Below are positions 62,115 to 64,000 of a DNA stretch of 64,000 nt, one piece after another (positions within the stretch are counted from its first letter, which is position 1; every line of letters begins with the position of its first letter). Position numbers and translations under genes: made by a program. The notes under the pieces are model-generated. The model made no database searches and was not told the origin of the DNA. It was given only the letters and a program-made list of their open reading frames with translations. This DNA comes from Daphnia pulex. Lineage: Eukaryota > Arthropoda > Branchiopoda > Diplostraca > Daphniidae. The DNA is taken from NCBI RefSeq assembly GCF_021134715.1, contig NC_060028.1, positions 1,758,501 through 1,822,500 of the forward strand, written 5' to 3'.

Positions 62115-62420
62115 TGTGTAGGGTAGGTCTTAAAAATCGAAAGTCTGGGAACGCGCTGTAGAAATATAATAAAAATCGGCTACTTTGCCGCTGCAGCGCG
62201 TTCCCAAACTTTTCGATTTATTTATATCTACCCTCCCTTAATAAAAAAATCTAAAAAAAAATTCAGGAAGTAGCCAACCATTAGCTACTTCCCAAAAAAA
62301 CTCCAATGCTCTCCGCCTAAAAATCGATTTTTGGGAACGCGGCGAAAATCGCCTTTTTACATAAGCTTCTCTCGCGCGTTCCCAAACTTTGGGTAGGTAG
62401 TACCCGCTTACTACCCGTAG
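62115..62420. repeat. Cluster of three foldback hairpins upstream of paralogue C
   Basis: Arms pair at 62,132-62,158 with 62,194-62,219 (GGGAACGCGCTG and its complement), at 62,266-62,274 with 62,284-62,292 (GGAAGTAGC and GCTACTTCC), and at about 62,320-62,340 with 62,373-62,391 (TTGGGAACGCG-type arms). The first and third hairpins share their arm sequence, and the outer ends carry GGGTAGGT. This looks like a small MITE array or a nested foldback element. No coding sequence is present. Confidence 0.65.
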
Positions 62421-62445
62421 TGATCTTTTTTTAGCTTTTTCCTCG

Positions 62446-64000
62446 ATGGCTGAACCTATCCGAATGTCAGCTCTGGGTCGCGATGCGCAAGTTGGGAATG
62501 TCTATAATTACTACACTGACGCCATAATTCCAAGTGAGCAACACAAACACTACATTATAATTTACATTATACACACATTATACTACATTACATTATACAT
62601 TATAATTAAACCTACGTATAATTTTTTTTTCTTTCAAAGTGCATCAAGATTCTGTGTCCATGTAAATAATCAAATCTATAAATATGCAAAACAGATACTG
62701 GGACTCCAGCACCAAAAGAATGCAGGCTGACTCCAAAATGCAGTATCTTCTACCATCAGCAGCCAGACAAGAGTTACGAGCTGGGCATCAATTCCCACTT
62801 TCAAAAAAGCATCAATCGAGGTGCCGTGAACTTGAATGGACTGTGGTTCGCCAATTATCTTAAACCGAACCCATCGGAAGACGATGACATGGCAAAAGTC
62901 GACGTCTTCATTAAAATCGTTCAACAAACCGAATTCCTTGATCAGCAATATATTAATTCTAAAATGTACGATTACAAACTCGATACCGGTGGTTTAGCGA
63001 CCCACTTGGTGGAAGAAGTTGTCTACGGAGCCGAGTTCATCTGTTCCATGCAGAGGAAAATCGATCAGCAGGAAACGAAAGAGAGCGCAGAAGAAAACCT
63101 CTTGAGAGAAACCAAAATCTACTTTGACGAGGTTGTATCCTCTAATCCAATGTTCACGAAACCCCCAGTCAAGTTGGGGAATGAAGTCTATTGTAAAATG
63201 TTTAGCAGTCTATCAAAAGCCAATCCGGTGCTGGAGGGCCTTTTCCAACAATCTATTTCGTGGCTGAGAAATAAAGCAACTTATATGGACAAAGAAAAAT
63301 TGATACCTGTTGAGATTTTGCTTCGATATATTCCGGAAGAAATGGAAACTCGACTTCGATCAGAGAGGATGAACGACCTGAGAACAGAAATTGATTGGCA
63401 TCGGAAATGGATTGATAAAGAAAGCAGTAGAATATTGAAAATCGCGACTCTCGATCGTGTGTTCCCACTCGCAAAAGTCGTATGTCAATTCCACGGACTG
63501 CTGACGCCAGTTTGGAATGAGATCGAGAAATTTTACGGGAACATTGTCTTGGGGACAGTAAGCCCTTCAGATCAAGAATTAACAGAATTCCAACTCATTA
63601 AAAAACTACTGAGGGATATGAAAGACTGGCTGACCCAACGACCGAATGAAATTAAGGATATTTGTTCCTTACTCGATGGTAAGCAATTGGTTGCTCTAGA
63701 TTTGGAACATATTCGAACTAGCACAACAAATAATGATGAGCAACTTGTCAAAGTGCAAGTCAAAGTGTTGGTCTTGAAAGTCGACCACAACGAAAACCCG
63801 GCGGTAGACTACATAATGCAAAAAGTTGTCGATCTTCAGACAAAGGTTTTGAAGCTCCCGGTTTTTTCATTAATCACCAAGTTGCAGGAAAAACTTGTAG
63901 ACGAAGTAAGGAACAAACTAAACAAATTCGCAAACGAAGCCGATCTTAGCGGTTGTCAAAACCGAAGTCCAAGTTACTATACAGCTCTGGTATCGAACTC
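62446..64000 (+). CDS. Stonustoxin-like / AIG1-type GTPase family member (paralogue C), cut by the window end
   Basis: Exon 1 (62446-62533) encodes MSALGRDAQVGNVYNYYTDA after a short leader, the same start motif as A and B. The frame continues from an acceptor at 62,695 and stays open to 64,000 with no stop, giving about 464 residues. The exon 1 donor and 62,695 acceptor are in the same phase as in A and B. Matching landmarks include THLVEEVVYGAEFIC and a helical region (about residues 270-400), followed by a segment (VQVKVLVLKVD) placed like the thioredoxin-like part. The G domain would lie beyond the window. It is transcribed away from B and is clearly more divergent than A and B from each other over this part. 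Confidence 0.75.
62540..62625. repeat. CATTATA-type simple repeat in the paralogue C intron
   Basis: A run of variants of acattata/acattatac fills most of the first intron of paralogue C. It is a low-complexity AT-rich satellite-like stretch. Confidence 0.6.

Noticed and set aside
51206-64000. Venom toxin genes
   Set aside because: Resemblance is to the stonustoxin fold family, which is widespread in non-venomous animals. The complete genes encode no signal peptide and carry an intracellular G domain.
1-64000. CRISPR arrays, rRNA genes or prokaryotic operons
   Set aside because: No regularly spaced repeats, no rRNA-like blocks and no tightly packed intronless gene runs were seen.

Overview
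The window reads as nuclear DNA of an arthropod, most likely a small-genome crustacean such as a Daphnia-like water flea. The reasons are many short GT-AG introns (often 50-120 bp), large coding exons, a spectraplakin of the Short stop type and a dense mix of gene fragments and small DNA transposons. The species assignment is inference; the metazoan, intron-bearing nature is directly visible.

Layout. 1-8.8 kb is accessory DNA. It holds a foldback repeat with an embedded tRNA-like segment, a poorly conserved multi-exon gene ending in a PHD-like finger (1.6-3.6 kb), a pair of perfect or near-perfect palindromes (3.88-3.94 kb), a GNL2/NOG2 GTPase pseudogene (4.0-6.3 kb) split by an 830-bp MITE with TA target-site duplication, and a broken low-complexity coding remnant (7.4-8.3 kb). 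8.8-22.8 kb (minus) is a compact spectraplakin gene: two CH domains, plakin domain with SH3, a long spectrin rod, EF-hands, GAS2 and a Ser/Arg tail. 23.3-25.3 kb (plus) is a complete nine-exon RUSF1 (DUF647) gene, divergent from it. It is followed by a 5'-truncated piece of an AIG1-type GTPase gene. 26.8-28.5 kb is an intact four-exon gene I do not recognise. 29.4-32.7 kb joins a copy of the RUSF1 upstream region and exon 1 to a decayed DNAJC16 gene.

34.8-48.5 kb is the most striking object: a seven-exon gene for a protein of about 4,423 residues. It contains a complete eukaryote-encoded SecA-like DEAD motor, a glycine-rich collagen-like stretch, coiled coil, a TPR-like stretch, hydrophobic helices and a C-terminal region with a possible OTU-like cysteine motif.

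48.9-51.5 kb is a second copy of the 23.3-25.9 kb block, but with the fates reversed: here RUSF1 is dead while the adjoining GTPase gene is full length (51.2-55.2 kb, minus). A paralogue follows (56.9-61.05 kb, minus) and a third begins in the opposite direction at 62.4 kb and runs off the window. All three share a small first exon and a stonustoxin-like (MACPF-type N-terminus, helical, thioredoxin-like) architecture; the two complete ones add FN3 repeats, an AIG1/septin-like G domain and a Cys/His-rich tail.

How they may work together: spectraplakin and RUSF1 are ordinary housekeeping genes at one edge. The SecA-like giant and the stonustoxin-like GTPases form an expanding, rearranging cluster of large nucleotide-driven proteins of the kind often seen in invertebrate defence loci. 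That functional link is inference from linkage and architecture only.
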